Shown in pieces: positions 9,655-19,333 of a stretch of 64,000 nt of DNA (position 1 is the first letter of the stretch; every line of letters begins with the position of its first letter). The notes under the pieces were generated by a model that made no database searches, was not told where the DNA came from, and saw only the letters and a list, made by a program, of their open reading frames with translations. The stretch spans positions 43,246 through 107,245 of the forward strand of contig PSLF01000006.1 in assembly GCA_040289475.1 (NCBI GenBank), read 5' to 3'. This DNA comes from Acidimicrobiia bacterium (GTDB lineage: Bacteria; Actinomycetota; Acidimicrobiia; ATN3; PSLF01). Position numbers and translations under genes: made by a program.

Positions 9655-10314
9655 ATGAAACTTTTTCTAGATACGGCAAGCATAGACGAGATAAAAGAGG
9701 CTGCAGCCACCGGGGTCCTGAGCGGCGTCACTACAAACCCCACGCTTGCATCGAGAGAGAAAATGGAGTTCAGATCAATGATCTCCGAGATCTGCTCCAT
9801 AGTGAGCGGCCCGGTTTCTGCAGAGTGTGTAGGAAAGACCCGCGATGAGATGCTCGAGGAAGCACGGTCCCTCGCCGAAATTGCGGAAAACGTGGTCGTA
9901 AAAATGCCCATGGGGGAAGAGGGTGTAGCGGCGTGCGCCAAGGCGTCGGCAGAGGGGATCAAGGTAAACATGACCTTGGTCTTCTCACCCAACCAAGCGA
10001 TTCTTGCCGCAGAGGCTGGGGCGTACTTTTGCAGTGCGTTTCTTGGCAGAATAGATGACATTGGATGGCATGGAATGGATGTCCTGGCAGAAATTGTTGA
10101 GATCTATGCCAACCAGGGATATACTACGAAGGTTCTCGCAGCCAGTCTCAGGCATCCTCTCCACGTAACAGAAGCGGCCAGGTTGGGCGCGGACATCGCC
10201 ACAATGCCTTTCGAAGTTTTCAAGAAGATGTTCAAGCATCCTCTCACAGACATTGGAGCGGAGAGGTTCTTGCAAGATTGGGAGAAGTATCAGCGGGCTA
10301 TAACAGGAGCCTGA
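9655..10314 (+). CDS. Transaldolase / fructose-6-phosphate aldolase family (MipB/TalC type)
   Basis: A 219-residue class I aldolase of the short transaldolase subfamily. The Schiff-base lysine is K83 in VVVKMPM, and the conserved LDTASIDEI, GVTTNPT and NVTLxFSxxQA-like (NMTLVFSPNQA) motifs are present. It would link pentose-phosphate and glycolytic sugars. A clear ribosome-binding site (TAGGAGG) precedes the ATG at 9655. It is 33 bases after the 2-phosphoglycerate kinase-like gene and 135 bases before rho, likely the last gene of the metabolic operon. Transaldolase versus fructose-6-phosphate aldolase activity cannot be decided from the sequence. Confidence 0.93.
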   Translation: MKLFLDTASIDEIKEAAATGVLSGVTTNPTLASREKMEFRSMISEICSIVSGPVSAECVGKTRDEMLEEARSLAEIAENVVVKMPMGEEGVAACAKASAEGIKVNMTLVFSPNQAILAAEAGAYFCSAFLGRIDDIGWHGMDVLAEIVEIYANQGYTTKVLAASLRHPLHVTEAARLGADIATMPFEVFKKMFKHPLTDIGAERFLQDWEKYQRAITGA

Positions 10315-10449
10315 CGACTCCAGCTGTGCCGTTGTCTCCCTCAGCCGTACCGCGGCTATTGCTGCGCTCGAGCGAGGGCCAGCATGTAGGTTGCGGGCTG
10401 TCCACAACTGCACACTGAGAATCCACGACTGCCAGATAGGAATCTACCG

Positions 10450-11784
10450 ATGACTCAAACTGACACCGATACCGTCGAAGAACAGGCAGCGGCCGAACGC
10501 GAATCCGATGAAGCAATCTCATCGGGGGAGAGCCTTGAAGAGGAAGGCTTTTCCGAGACTAGTGGCGAGCGTCGGCCCACCACCCAAGCTCGCAAAAGTA
10601 GGGGAAAGCAAAAGCGAAACCAGGAGCGTGGCGCCCAGAGAGAGGTTAGGGACGAGCCCGCAGCGACAGTATCCGGGGTTCTAGACATCTTGCCCGAAGG
10701 ATATGGATTTTTACGAGCCACCGGATATCTTCCCGGCGACAAGGACGTCTACGTCTCGCTGAGTCAGATTCGCAGGTTTCAGTTGCGAAGGGGGGACTTC
10801 GTTCAGGGAGCGGTTAGACCTCCCAAAGATGCGGAGAAGTACCCCGCATTGCTGCGGATAGACTCTATAAACGAGAGAGATCCGGAGGAAGCTCGGCAGC
10901 GGCCTCGCTTCGAGGACCTCACCCCCCTGTTTCCAACCGAGCGCCTCACCCTGGAGCTAAAAGGATCCAAAAACGACATTACCCAGCGGATTATTGATCT
11001 CGTGGCTCCAATAGGGAAGGGTCAGCGAGGGCTGATCGTGTCTCCTCCTAAAGCCGGAAAGACGACGATCATGAAACTGATCGCACAGTCGATCACCATT
11101 AACAATCCAGAGGTTTATCTCATGGTCCTTCTCGTCGACGAGCGACCCGAAGAGGTCACAGATATGGTGAGGTCAGTGGAGGGAGAGGTCGTCTCTTCTA
11201 CCTTCGACCGGCCAGTCGAGGAGCACACCCAGGTGGCCGAGTTGGCACTGGAAAGAGCCAAGCGCTTGGTCGAGCAGGGACGCGACGTCGTGATAATTCT
11301 CGACGGCATTACCCGACTAGCAAGGGCATACAACCTGGCTACGCCTGCTTCCGGAAGAGTACTGTCTGGAGGCGTCGACTCAACAGCCCTGTACCCGCCT
11401 AAAAAGTTCTTCGGGGCAGCGCGCAACATTGAAGAGGGAGGTTCGCTGACTATACTTGCCACCGCCCTCATCGAAACGGGCTCGAAAATGGACGAGGTAA
11501 TCTTCGAAGAGTTCAAGGGTACCGGCAATATGGAGCTGAGGCTCGACCGCAAGCTCGCTGACAAGCGTATTTTCCCAGCCATAGACATAGAGGGGTCGGG
11601 AACTCGGCACGAGGAGTTGTTATTCGACAAGAACGAGCTGGCTCAGGTGTGGAAGCTAAGGCGGGTATTGGCTGGTTTGGACTCTGGGGCCGCCCTAGAG
11701 CTGTTGATCGACAAGATCAAAGCCACAGCGTCTAACGCTGACTTTCTGGCGGAGATCGCCAAGTCAACCTTGCCTGCTGCATGA
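10450..11784 (+). CDS. rho: Transcription termination factor Rho
   Basis: Hexameric RNA helicase that ends transcription at unstructured C-rich RNA. A charged, low-complexity N-terminus (residues 1-70, acidic then basic) precedes the cold-shock-like RNA-binding domain ([14 protein letters not shown], 76-89). The RecA-like ATPase has a P-loop PPKAGKT near 199-205, [10 protein letters not shown] and the Q/R-loop region. At 444 aa it is shorter than typical high-GC actinobacterial Rho, whose N-terminal insertion often exceeds 200 residues. It is preceded by a 135-base gap and followed by rpmE. Confidence 0.97.
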   Translation: MTQTDTDTVEEQAAAERESDEAISSGESLEEEGFSETSGERRPTTQARKSRGKQKRNQERGAQREVRDEPAATVSGVLDILPEGYGFLRATGYLPGDKDVYVSLSQIRRFQLRRGDFVQGAVRPPKDAEKYPALLRIDSINERDPEEARQRPRFEDLTPLFPTERLTLELKGSKNDITQRIIDLVAPIGKGQRGLIVSPPKAGKTTIMKLIAQSITINNPEVYLMVLLVDERPEEVTDMVRSVEGEVVSSTFDRPVEEHTQVAELALERAKRLVEQGRDVVIILDGITRLARAYNLATPASGRVLSGGVDSTALYPPKKFFGAARNIEEGGSLTILATALIETGSKMDEVIFEEFKGTGNMELRLDRKLADKRIFPAIDIEGSGTRHEELLFDKNELAQVWKLRRVLAGLDSGAALELLIDKIKATASNADFLAEIAKSTLPAA

Positions 11785-11797
11785 TTAGTGTTCCCTA

Positions 11798-11820
11798 GGA
11801 CTTCTCGAGGAGAAGCGTCC
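11798..11820 (+). other. Imperfect hairpin between rho and rpmE
   Basis: CTTCTC (11801-11806) and GAGAAG (11810-11815) form a 6-bp stem with a GAG loop, extended by GGA/TCC across a two-base bulge. No T-tract follows, so it is not a typical intrinsic terminator. It lies in the 71-base leader of rpmE and could influence rpmE expression; this is a visual observation only. Confidence 0.35.
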
Positions 11821-11855
11821 ATCTCCTCAACCGGCGAGCGGGAAAGGTGTAGGTA

Positions 11856-12107
11856 ATGAAACAAGGCATTCATCCTGAATACGTAGTGGCCACCGTGGTG
11901 TGTTCGTGCGGAAATCGATTTGAGACACGCTCGACCCGTTCCGAAATCCACGTCGAACTATGCTCGGAGTGTCATCCCTTTTACACCGGCAAGCAAAAGC
12001 TCGTGGATACAGGTGGTAGGGTGGAGCGGTTCAGGCGTCAAGCAGCTAAAACTTCGAGGCTTCAACGACAGATCCAGAAACGGAAGGAGGCTCGGGAGGC
12101 CCCCTAG
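11856..12107 (+). CDS. rpmE: 50S ribosomal protein L31, zinc-binding form
   Basis: 83-residue L31 (bL31). C16-x-C18 and C36-x-x-C39 form the zinc ribbon of the 'C+' type, so this is the zinc-replete paralogue. The start MKQGIHPEY and the [20 protein letters not shown] block are diagnostic. The tail is basic and slightly extended ([14 protein letters not shown]). Downstream of rho as in many Gram-positive genomes. Confidence 0.97.
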   Translation: MKQGIHPEYVVATVVCSCGNRFETRSTRSEIHVELCSECHPFYTGKQKLVDTGGRVERFRRQAAKTSRLQRQIQKRKEAREAP

Positions 12108-12172
12108 CGAGTTGTCACCTAGAAGAGTCTCGCGTTATGGCGATCCGCTAGCGAACCTGGAGCAGATGGCAG

Positions 12173-13186
12173 GTGGAGGCCCGATCTGATCGCCCCTTTC
12201 TGGCCCTCTTGCTGCAGACCCCAGGCTCCGAACCCCGCCTCGGAGGGCAGGCTGTTATAGAAGGTGTCATGATGCGGGATCCAACTGGATGGGCAGTTGC
12301 AGTACGGGCACCCGATGGGACCATCAAAAAGCGCCTGGAGAGGCGGCCGTCGTTCCAGTCCACTCACCGCTGGGCTAGAATTCCGATTTTGAGAGGGGCC
12401 GTGGCTCTCGTGGAGTCGCTGGCTATCGGGTTTTCGGCGCTCAGCTGGTCGGCGGACGTGTTCGCCTCGACTCAATCGGGCAAACCAGTCCGCAAACAAG
12501 AGACTGGGAGCGGAGCAGTTTCGATGGCGGCCGCAATTACCTTCGCTGTCGCTCTCTTTGTTGTCATCCCTGCGGTTCTCACAAGGGTCGCGCTAGCGCA
12601 AGTCGTGAAGGGCCCTTTCGCTCTATCCGTAGCAGAGGGACTCTTGCGCGTAATAATTCTGGTCGGTTACATCCTCGCAATTTCGCGTATCCCAGAGGTT
12701 AGGCGGGTTTTCGAGTACCACGGCGCCGAGCACCAAACGATCGCGGCTTACGAAAACAGCGAGCCTCTGGTGGTAGAGCGAATCTCGGAGTACTCGACGA
12801 AACACCCCCGATGTGGAACGAGCTTTTTGCTTACGGTGATGATAGTCACAATCGCAGTCTTTTCGGTGATCCGTGGCACACTTCCATTTTCGTTGCAGAT
12901 CGCAGCCCGCATTCTTCTCCTGCCGCTGGTGGCTGGAATCTCCTATGAGTTGATAAGAGCAGGCTGGGCCCTCAGAGACCGAACCCTGGCTAAATACCTC
13001 ATGCTGCCGGGACTCGCCCTTCAAGCAATCACAACTCGGCAACCCGACAGCTCTCAAATAGAAGTGGCGGTCGCGGCGCTTAGAGTTCTCGTTGGAGAGA
13101 ACGGTGATAGAAAGCAGTCGGAATCCCACAACGGCTTTGTCGTCGGGAGCCGACAAGAAAATCAATCACTCGAGTCTGAAGACTAG
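12173..13186 (+). CDS. DUF1385 family membrane protein (YqhQ-like)
   Basis: 337 residues with the DUF1385 hallmark GGQAVIEGVMMRDPTGWAVAV near the N-terminus and about four hydrophobic helices (around residues 120-140, 150-175, 215-235 and 240-260). The conserved block FEYHGAEHQTIAAYE and KHPRCGTSFLL, with His and Cys residues, suggests metal binding in or near the membrane. The function of the family is not firmly known. The start is a GTG at 12173. The rpmE-DUF1385-prfA order is widely conserved; here a beta-glucosidase on the other strand interrupts it. The 3' end overlaps that gene tail-to-tail by 21 bases. Confidence 0.85.
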   Translation: MEARSDRPFLALLLQTPGSEPRLGGQAVIEGVMMRDPTGWAVAVRAPDGTIKKRLERRPSFQSTHRWARIPILRGAVALVESLAIGFSALSWSADVFASTQSGKPVRKQETGSGAVSMAAAITFAVALFVVIPAVLTRVALAQVVKGPFALSVAEGLLRVIILVGYILAISRIPEVRRVFEYHGAEHQTIAAYENSEPLVVERISEYSTKHPRCGTSFLLTVMIVTIAVFSVIRGTLPFSLQIAARILLLPLVAGISYELIRAGWALRDRTLAKYLMLPGLALQAITTRQPDSSQIEVAVAALRVLVGENGDRKQSESHNGFVVGSRQENQSLESED

Positions 13187-15802
13187 TCTCGATCGGATGT
13201 CTCGACTGGAGAATCCCAACAGAATCTCGTAGTGCTTCGAGGGTGCCACGAAATCACGCGCACCGGTGTCAAAGTAGCTGAAATCCCTACTCTCCAGCGG
13301 GATCTGTACCTGGGCAGCGTCTCCGGGGTCTAGCTCTATCCGCACGAAGCCCTTTAGTTCTTTTTCTGGACGGGAAATACTGCTCTGTGGATCTCTCACA
13401 TAAACTTGGAGCACCTCGGCTCCCCTGCGGCGTCCACGGTTTTCAAGGGTGGCTTGTACCATAGCTACTTGAGGACCAAAGTATGTCCCAGTCGCTGGGA
13501 AACTCTTATCGACAGCGCTTTTCTGGCTAGCCGTTAGAGGTCGTTGTGACTGGGAATCTCCGGACGTCAACTGCAAAATCTTGCAGTCGATGATTTCGAT
13601 CTGTCCATAGCTGAGACCGTGGCCGAAACAGAACAACGGCTCTATCTTCCTTGTGTCGAAATAACGGTAGCCCGTGAATACACGGTCTGTGTAGAACACG
13701 TTCTCACCCTCGGGTTGGAGTCCCGGGTAGACAGCACAGTCTTCGATCCTCTTGGGAATAGAAAAGGGAAGCTTGCCGCCGGGTGTGGCATTTCCGAAGA
13801 TAACATCAGCTAAGGCGTTGCCGAACTCCTCGCCAGGAAACAGGGCCATGAGCGCTGCTGCAACCCTTTCTATCCAGGGCATTTCGACTGCCGATCCGCA
13901 GTTCGCAACTACGATGCATCTTGGATTTGCAGCGGCGACTGCCTTTATGAGCTCGTCCTGGTCTCCCGGGAGAGCCATTGATTCTTTGTCGAATCCTTCG
14001 CTCTCCCACTCGGGACCAGTTCCACAAAAAACGAGGGCCACGTCGGCCCAGGCGGCAAGTTCTACTGCTTCCCCCAGTCCTGGATGACGCTCTGCCTTTT
14101 CGAGTCCAAAATGTACTAAGGTGACGGGGGTCTGAGTCGGGAGTGATTGCTCAAAGGTAGGATCCCTAGTGAACTCCACATTCACAGAGTACTCCCGGCC
14201 AGCCTCTAGAACAACAACCGAGCGCCTCTCTCTGGTGGTAGCTCCGAACATCGACCCGCCCGGCACTGGAGCCGTCCAGTTGTCTACGATCTCGACTCCG
14301 TCGAGTAACACTTTCGAGCGGCCGCTTGCAGCGACGGCGAACACGTACTCGCCAGAGCTGGGCACCTGCAGCGTGCCACGCCATCGCGCTCCAAACGGCC
14401 TGTCGAGTGAAAAGCCTTCTGGGAGTCCCGCCCACGCTATCGAGGCGTGCTGGGCAGCTTCCGAACGAACGGGATTTCCCGAAAGTTGAGCATCCTCGAA
14501 GTACTCGACGACAAAGCGCGAGCCCACCTCGTCAAGAGGCTTGAAAAATGACGGGTCCGCAGAGGGGATTTGGCTTTTTGGCTCCCACGCTCGGGCATAC
14601 CGAATTTCTATTCCGCCGGTCGAATCAACTCCAAGAGCGCGAGCGCGTTCTGTGATTGCTTCGAGTGGCGTGGAAACTGCGTGTGGCCTCACCTGCGCGC
14701 TGCCCCCGCCTTGGATTGCGGGCTCCTCAGCGTAGGCACCTATGACAGCCAACCGACGGAGATTCGCTGAATCAAGGGGAAGGACACCTTCGTTCTTCAA
14801 CAGAACGAGAGACTTAGCCGCTGCCTCCCGAGCGAGCTTGCGGTGAGCGGGCGAATCCTCGCTCCCCTCTGGATCTCCGGGCTTGGCTACTGGAGCTCCC
14901 GAAAGCTGGATCGATCTAACCATACGAGCTACTCGAGTTGCTGCTTGCCTGACTACGCTCTCTGGCACCGAACCGTTTTGTACCGATGCGGCAAGATGCG
15001 GACCCATGTGTCTTGGTGGTCCTGGCATCTCCAAATCGAGTCCGGCTTTTACCGCGGCTGGGCCGTTGTGAACTGCCCCCCAGTCGGAAATTACGACACC
15101 GTCGAAGCCCCACTCATCTCTTAGGATATTCGTCAACAACCTGCGGTGCTCGCTGCAGAAGACTCCATTCAGGCGATTGTAAGCAGCCATGACAGCTTGT
15201 ACCCTCGCCGTCTTGACTGCCGCCTCAAAGGGAAGCAAATAGATCTCTCGTAGAGTCCGTTCGTCCACTACGGAACTCGCCGTCATGCGATGGGTCTCGT
15301 ACTCATTACACACGAAGTGCTTGATACAGGCTGCGACCCCCTCCGATTGAACTCCCTCGACGAATGCGACTGCCATGACGGCAGTAAGGTAAGGATCTTC
15401 AGAAAAACACTCGAAATTTCGGCCAGCTAACGGAGAACGCTGAATGTTCACAGTCGGGGCGAGAAGCACACCGGCCAGCTTCGACTTGGCCTCGATGGCT
15501 AGAGCCTTCCCAATACGGTACACAAGATCTATATCCCACGTGGCTGCTTGCCCAGCACCACAGGGGAAACACGTAGATCTCGAGGTCCCGAAAATCTCGC
15601 CTCTAGCACCATTGGGGCCATCGGTCATCCGTACCGATGGCAATCCCACTGATTCGACCGGTGTCGTATGCCACATGTCGACACCACCGGTCAGAGCACA
15701 TACTTCTTCAATACCTACTCGCTCCAAATCGGAACCTTGAACCGCTCGGCTTTTCCATCCCGGGTCTAGCTCTGCTGGGGCTCTTTCGTCTTTACCGCTC
15801 AT
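13166..15802 (-). CDS. GH3 beta-glucosidase with PA14 domain
   Basis: 878-residue glycoside hydrolase family 3 enzyme. The (beta/alpha)8 domain has KHF at 161-163 and the catalytic nucleophile D240 in VVISDWGA. A second alpha/beta domain follows, interrupted at about residues 430-560 by a PA14-type insert (RWRGTLQVPSSGEYVFAV), as in many plant-polysaccharide beta-glucosidases. A fibronectin-III-like domain ends the protein. No signal peptide is seen, so it probably acts on imported oligosaccharides. It reads against its neighbours and lies between yqhQ and prfA, which are normally adjacent. This suggests later insertion. Confidence 0.94.
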   Translation of the reverse strand: MSGKDERAPAELDPGWKSRAVQGSDLERVGIEEVCALTGGVDMWHTTPVESVGLPSVRMTDGPNGARGEIFGTSRSTCFPCGAGQAATWDIDLVYRIGKALAIEAKSKLAGVLLAPTVNIQRSPLAGRNFECFSEDPYLTAVMAVAFVEGVQSEGVAACIKHFVCNEYETHRMTASSVVDERTLREIYLLPFEAAVKTARVQAVMAAYNRLNGVFCSEHRRLLTNILRDEWGFDGVVISDWGAVHNGPAAVKAGLDLEMPGPPRHMGPHLAASVQNGSVPESVVRQAATRVARMVRSIQLSGAPVAKPGDPEGSEDSPAHRKLAREAAAKSLVLLKNEGVLPLDSANLRRLAVIGAYAEEPAIQGGGSAQVRPHAVSTPLEAITERARALGVDSTGGIEIRYARAWEPKSQIPSADPSFFKPLDEVGSRFVVEYFEDAQLSGNPVRSEAAQHASIAWAGLPEGFSLDRPFGARWRGTLQVPSSGEYVFAVAASGRSKVLLDGVEIVDNWTAPVPGGSMFGATTRERRSVVVLEAGREYSVNVEFTRDPTFEQSLPTQTPVTLVHFGLEKAERHPGLGEAVELAAWADVALVFCGTGPEWESEGFDKESMALPGDQDELIKAVAAANPRCIVVANCGSAVEMPWIERVAAALMALFPGEEFGNALADVIFGNATPGGKLPFSIPKRIEDCAVYPGLQPEGENVFYTDRVFTGYRYFDTRKIEPLFCFGHGLSYGQIEIIDCKILQLTSGDSQSQRPLTASQKSAVDKSFPATGTYFGPQVAMVQATLENRGRRRGAEVLQVYVRDPQSSISRPEKELKGFVRIELDPGDAAQVQIPLESRDFSYFDTGARDFVAPSKHYEILLGFSSRDIRSRLVFRLE

Positions 15803-16046
15803 GTCCTACCCCTATGTATTTCGTTTCCAAACCAGTTATCAATGCAGTTCGATCACGAGGGGGCGACTGCACGACTAAATCATGCAGTGCTAAACTCCAA
15901 AACACTGATCATATTCTCGATCCATTTGTGCAATTGCAAACTGAGAGTTTAAATAAGGCAAAACCCATAGCAAAATTGGCACACCACTACTTGGGCATGC
16001 TAGCTCCGCATATCGGATAAAAACCCATTAGCCCATGCGAATAATT

Positions 16047-16062
16047 AGCATTTATAAATGCT
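16047..16062. repeat. Perfect 16-bp palindrome AGCATTTATAAATGCT
   Basis: A perfect 16-bp palindrome about 245 bases upstream of the GH3 start codon, in AT-rich DNA. Its size and symmetry fit an operator for a dimeric regulator, for example a sugar-responsive LacI- or GntR-type repressor, but no regulator gene is nearby and the protein is unknown. Confidence 0.5.
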
Positions 16063-16089
16063 CTAAGTAACCGACATGCTAAATTCTAG

Positions 16090-16109
16090 AACGATGCACA
16101 CACATCGTT
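16090..16109. repeat. Inverted repeat AACGATG-N6-CATCGTT
   Basis: Perfect 7-bp arms separated by CACACA, 28 bases beyond the first palindrome in the same divergent region. It is a possible operator; no T-tract follows, which argues against a terminator. The binding protein is unknown. Confidence 0.5.
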
Positions 16110-16416
16110 ATTATCACTTTCGTGACAGATTAATCTGCAGGCCAAAAACATGCTTGAAATTGGGTTTTCAGCTTGCTATCAATGACCAAACATATGAACT
16201 CGCTTATGCCTTACTTCAACCATGATTTTTTAATTGAATATTACCGATTATGCCTCGAAACTTCAGTTAAGAGCTCGCTCGAGCTGCGATCAATGGAACA
16301 CGGCTGAGCCAGCCGTCGTTTGTAAACTAGGCCGGCGTGTTGGGAAACGATCCGTTATAACCGGCAGTGTTAGTAGGCGTTTATCCTTTACTTCAGTACT
16401 TTTGGGGCCAGGGCGC

Positions 16417-17490
16417 ATGGATCTGATCTCACGATTGGAGGAGCTGGAAAGAAAGCATGAAGAGCTCGAGAGGGAGCTGGCCTCTCCCGAGCTTACCAAG
16501 GATCGCGCGCGATTAGCCGAAGTGGCCCGCAAACATGCCGAACTGCAACCAGTCGTAGATAAGTTCTCTCGTTACCGTCAGACCTATCAAGATATCGAAG
16601 CGGCCAAAGAGCTGCTGAGCACCGAGGAGGACCCCAAGGAGAGAGAGTACCTCAAGGAAGAAATAGCGAGAGAAGAACGGGCTCTCGAAGATTTAGAAGC
16701 ACAGCTCCGTCGGCTTTTGTTACCCAAGGACGAAGCCGATGAAAGGGACGTAATAGTGGAGATCCGGGGTGCGGCTGGAGGTGACGAAGCAAAGCTGTTC
16801 GCTGGGGATCTTTTTCGTATGTACGAACGGTATGCCGAGTCAAAAGGGTGGAGCACCGAGATTTTGTCTTCCTCTCCTAATGAAATCGGTGGTTACAACG
16901 AGATCATCTTCGCGGTCAAGGGACCCGGCGCTTATAGACGGCTAAAACACGAGGCTGGCACACACAGAGTGCAGCGGGTTCCAGTGACAGAGTCGTCCGG
17001 GAGGATACACACCTCGACAGCAACAGTCGCCGTTCTCCCTGAGGCAGAGGAGGTCGAGGTTGAAATAGACCCGAAAGATATTCGAATCGACGTGTTCAGG
17101 TCGAGCGGCCCCGGAGGACAGTCGGTCAACACGACAGACTCAGCAGTGCGCATCATACACCTGCCCACAGGAATCGTGGTCAGCTGTCAAGACGAGAAGA
17201 GTCAGATACAAAACCGCGATCGCGCTATGCGGATACTTCGATCTCGATTGTTGGCTCTAGAGCGCCGAAAGCAGGAAGAAAAAACCGCTGAAGAGAGACG
17301 AGCGCAGATCCGTCGGGGGGACCGTTCCGAGAAGGTGCGAACGTATAATTTTCCCCAAAACCGGGTAACGGACCACCGCATAGGCAAAAGCATCCACGAC
17401 ATCCAGAAGGTCATGGCAGGGGATCTCGACTTCTTCATAGACTCCCTCCTCGAGCTCGAACAGGCCGAGCTGCTTGCATCGGTCGAGTGA
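16417..17490 (+). CDS. prfA: Peptide chain release factor 1
   Basis: RF1 recognises UAA/UAG stop codons and triggers peptide release. The GGQ motif is at residues 233-235, at the same numbering as E. coli RF1, when translation starts at the ATG at 16417 (357 aa, normal length). This is why the longer frame back to 16234 was rejected. The N-terminal coiled coil ([17 protein letters not shown]) and the C-terminal domain ([19 protein letters not shown]) are intact. prmC, which methylates the GGQ glutamine, lies 101 bases downstream. Confidence 0.97.
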   Translation: MDLISRLEELERKHEELERELASPELTKDRARLAEVARKHAELQPVVDKFSRYRQTYQDIEAAKELLSTEEDPKEREYLKEEIAREERALEDLEAQLRRLLLPKDEADERDVIVEIRGAAGGDEAKLFAGDLFRMYERYAESKGWSTEILSSSPNEIGGYNEIIFAVKGPGAYRRLKHEAGTHRVQRVPVTESSGRIHTSTATVAVLPEAEEVEVEIDPKDIRIDVFRSSGPGGQSVNTTDSAVRIIHLPTGIVVSCQDEKSQIQNRDRAMRILRSRLLALERRKQEEKTAEERRAQIRRGDRSEKVRTYNFPQNRVTDHRIGKSIHDIQKVMAGDLDFFIDSLLELEQAELLASVE

Positions 17491-17591
17491 GCCCGGATAT
17501 GCGATATTGGCCCCCGGCCGGCAATCCATTTCGTCGCCCCGAGTGTCACAATCGTGCATAAGAGAGCATTGAGACAGAGACCGAGGACACC

Positions 17592-18695
17592 ATGGCCCGA
17601 GTAACCACAAAACAGCTACGTGAAAAAGCTTTTGGGCCGTTGGACTCTTGCGTCTGGGCTGAACTCGTTTCCGAAGCTACCAGGCAGCTAAAAACGGCTG
17701 GTGTCCACTCCCCTAGACGAGATGCCGAGGAGCTCGCGGCTCATGTCTTGGGAATTTCGCTCTCAAGGCTGGCACTACATTTTCGCCAAGTCGCATCCTG
17801 TGCAGAGCGTTCTACCTATTTCGAGTACGTCGCCCAGCGGAAGAGACGCGTGCCGCTGCAACTACTGACAGGCGTAGCGGGATTTCGACGAATCGAATTA
17901 CGGCTACGTAGAGGCGTTTTCATACCGCGGCCGGAAACAGAAATTCTCGTCGAGGTTGCCTTGGACCACATTCGGAGACACTGTCGTAGCCGAGTGGCGC
18001 GGGTACTGGATCTTGGGACCGGATCGGGTGCTATTGCTTTATCTATTGCTTCCGAGGCCGAACACTGCGAGGTCGTAGCGACTGACATCTCCGAACACGC
18101 CCTCAGGTGCGCAAAGCGAAACGCTGAGCGGATGGGGCTCGTAGAACGGGTGTCTTTCGTCGCTTGTAGCTGGATATCGGCTTTCCGCGAGTATCTAGAA
18201 CAACCCTTCGACGTAATCGTGTCCAATCCCCCCTATATTCCCTCAAATGCCATCGAAGCCCTGGAGCCCGAAGTCAGGCAGTACGATCCACCCGCAGCAC
18301 TCGACGGTGGAGGAGACGGCCTCCGGTACCTGCGGTACTTGCTATGTGTAACTCCCCGGTTGCTTACTCCCACCGGCATGGTCGCATTGGAAATCGGCGC
18401 TGATCAGGCCGACAGGATCACAAAAGATCCCGCCCTCGCAGAGCAACTTCTGCGCCATCGGATGAAACTTGCGCCCCCCGTCTACGACCTCCAAGGGCGG
18501 CCAAGAGTGATCGTAGCATCGAAGCTGCATGCTGAGTTTGTGAACGCTAGGCATCTGAGCGCCGTTCCCGCCGCCGCAGGGCTAACCACTCACATGGCTT
18601 GTATTGGCTATCAGAGAACTGGTTCGCCTTGGGTTCCGAGGGACGGAACCGGAGAGCTTGAGAACAACATAGGGTCAGACGGAAGTTGCAGATGA
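17592..18695 (+). CDS. prmC: Release factor glutamine N5-methyltransferase
   Basis: SAM-dependent enzyme that methylates the glutamine of the GGQ motif in release factors. The N-terminal helical domain contains RRDAEELAAHVLG. RPETE is at 113-117, the SAM loop DLGTGSG at 140-146, and the catalytic NPPY at 212-215 followed by IPSNAIEALEPEV. At 367 residues it is about 60-80 longer than usual: after the normal end (LQGRPRVIVASK) there is a tail of about 58 residues of no recognisable fold that runs into tsaC. Confidence 0.95.
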   Translation: MARVTTKQLREKAFGPLDSCVWAELVSEATRQLKTAGVHSPRRDAEELAAHVLGISLSRLALHFRQVASCAERSTYFEYVAQRKRRVPLQLLTGVAGFRRIELRLRRGVFIPRPETEILVEVALDHIRRHCRSRVARVLDLGTGSGAIALSIASEAEHCEVVATDISEHALRCAKRNAERMGLVERVSFVACSWISAFREYLEQPFDVIVSNPPYIPSNAIEALEPEVRQYDPPAALDGGGDGLRYLRYLLCVTPRLLTPTGMVALEIGADQADRITKDPALAEQLLRHRMKLAPPVYDLQGRPRVIVASKLHAEFVNARHLSAVPAAAGLTTHMACIGYQRTGSPWVPRDGTGELENNIGSDGSCR

Positions 18696-19324
18696 CCACT
18701 CGAGACGTTGCGATCCAGGTACTTACGGACCCTCCCGACCCAGCTCTTGTCGAGCAGGTCGTAAATATTCTTTTAAAAGGCGGCGTGGCTGTCCTGCCCA
18801 CCGACACCGTGTACGGTCTGTGCGCTGCTGCCGAATCGGAGGCCGGCGTACGCCGTGTCTTCGAACTAAAAGGACGAGATACTTCGAAAGCTCTACCAGT
18901 CTTTGTTGGGAATCTTTCTCAGGCACGAGCCGTGGCTGAGCTCAATATTGAGGCGGAGAGATTGGCCTCCGTTTTTTGGCCAGGGGCTCTGACATTGATA
19001 TTGAAGCGGCGCCCCGGGATCGCTTGGAACTTGGGCGGTGACCCGCACACGATCGGCATCCGGTGGCCACAATCGAGGTTTGTCTCAGAGATCTGCCTCA
19101 GGGCAGGACCCATAACTTCGACGAGTGCCAATGCATCCGGAGCTCCCGAGGCCAAAACGGTTACCGAAGCAGTAGAGGCTTTCGGATCCCGAGTAGATTT
19201 GTACGTCGACGGTGGGCCATCCCCCACCGAAGTTCCCTCTACCGTAGTCAGCCTCGTTTCCGATCCTCAAATCTTGAGGGAAGGGGCAATCTCCGCCGCG
19301 GAATTCCTTGGCAAACTCAGATGA
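18692..19324 (+). CDS. Threonylcarbamoyl-AMP synthase (TsaC/Sua5/YwlC family)
   Basis: Makes threonylcarbamoyl-AMP for t6A37 modification of ANN-decoding tRNAs. The YrdC-fold signatures GGVAVLPTDTVYGL, FELKGRDTSKALPVFV and TSTSANASGAP are present. The start is the ATG at 18692, which overlaps the prmC stop as ATGA; a TTG at 18686 is also in frame. Length (210 aa) matches the short TsaC form without the Sua5 C-terminal domain. The prfA-prmC-tsaC order is conserved in actinobacteria. Confidence 0.95.
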   Translation: MTTRDVAIQVLTDPPDPALVEQVVNILLKGGVAVLPTDTVYGLCAAAESEAGVRRVFELKGRDTSKALPVFVGNLSQARAVAELNIEAERLASVFWPGALTLILKRRPGIAWNLGGDPHTIGIRWPQSRFVSEICLRAGPITSTSANASGAPEAKTVTEAVEAFGSRVDLYVDGGPSPTEVPSTVVSLVSDPQILREGAISAAEFLGKLR

Positions 19325-19333
19325 GCGAGGACG

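Larger units (their letters stand above)
15803..16416. promoter_or_regulatory. AT-rich divergent control region between the GH3 gene and prfA
   Basis: 614 bases with no convincing gene, clearly more AT-rich than the surroundings between about 15820 and 16260. It separates the leftward beta-glucosidase from the rightward prfA and must hold both promoters. Two inverted repeats (listed separately) are plausible repressor sites for the sugar-degrading gene. The open frame that could extend prfA to a TTG at 16234 lacks homology and is treated as untranslated. Confidence 0.6.

Noticed and set aside
13619..15740. Several plus-strand frames opposite the GH3 beta-glucosidase
   Set aside because: Antisense shadows of a clearly conserved gene, without their own motifs.
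16234..16416. Upstream extension of prfA by 61 codons
   Set aside because: AT-rich, no homology to RF1, and the ATG at 16417 places GGQ at residues 233-235 as in E. coli RF1.
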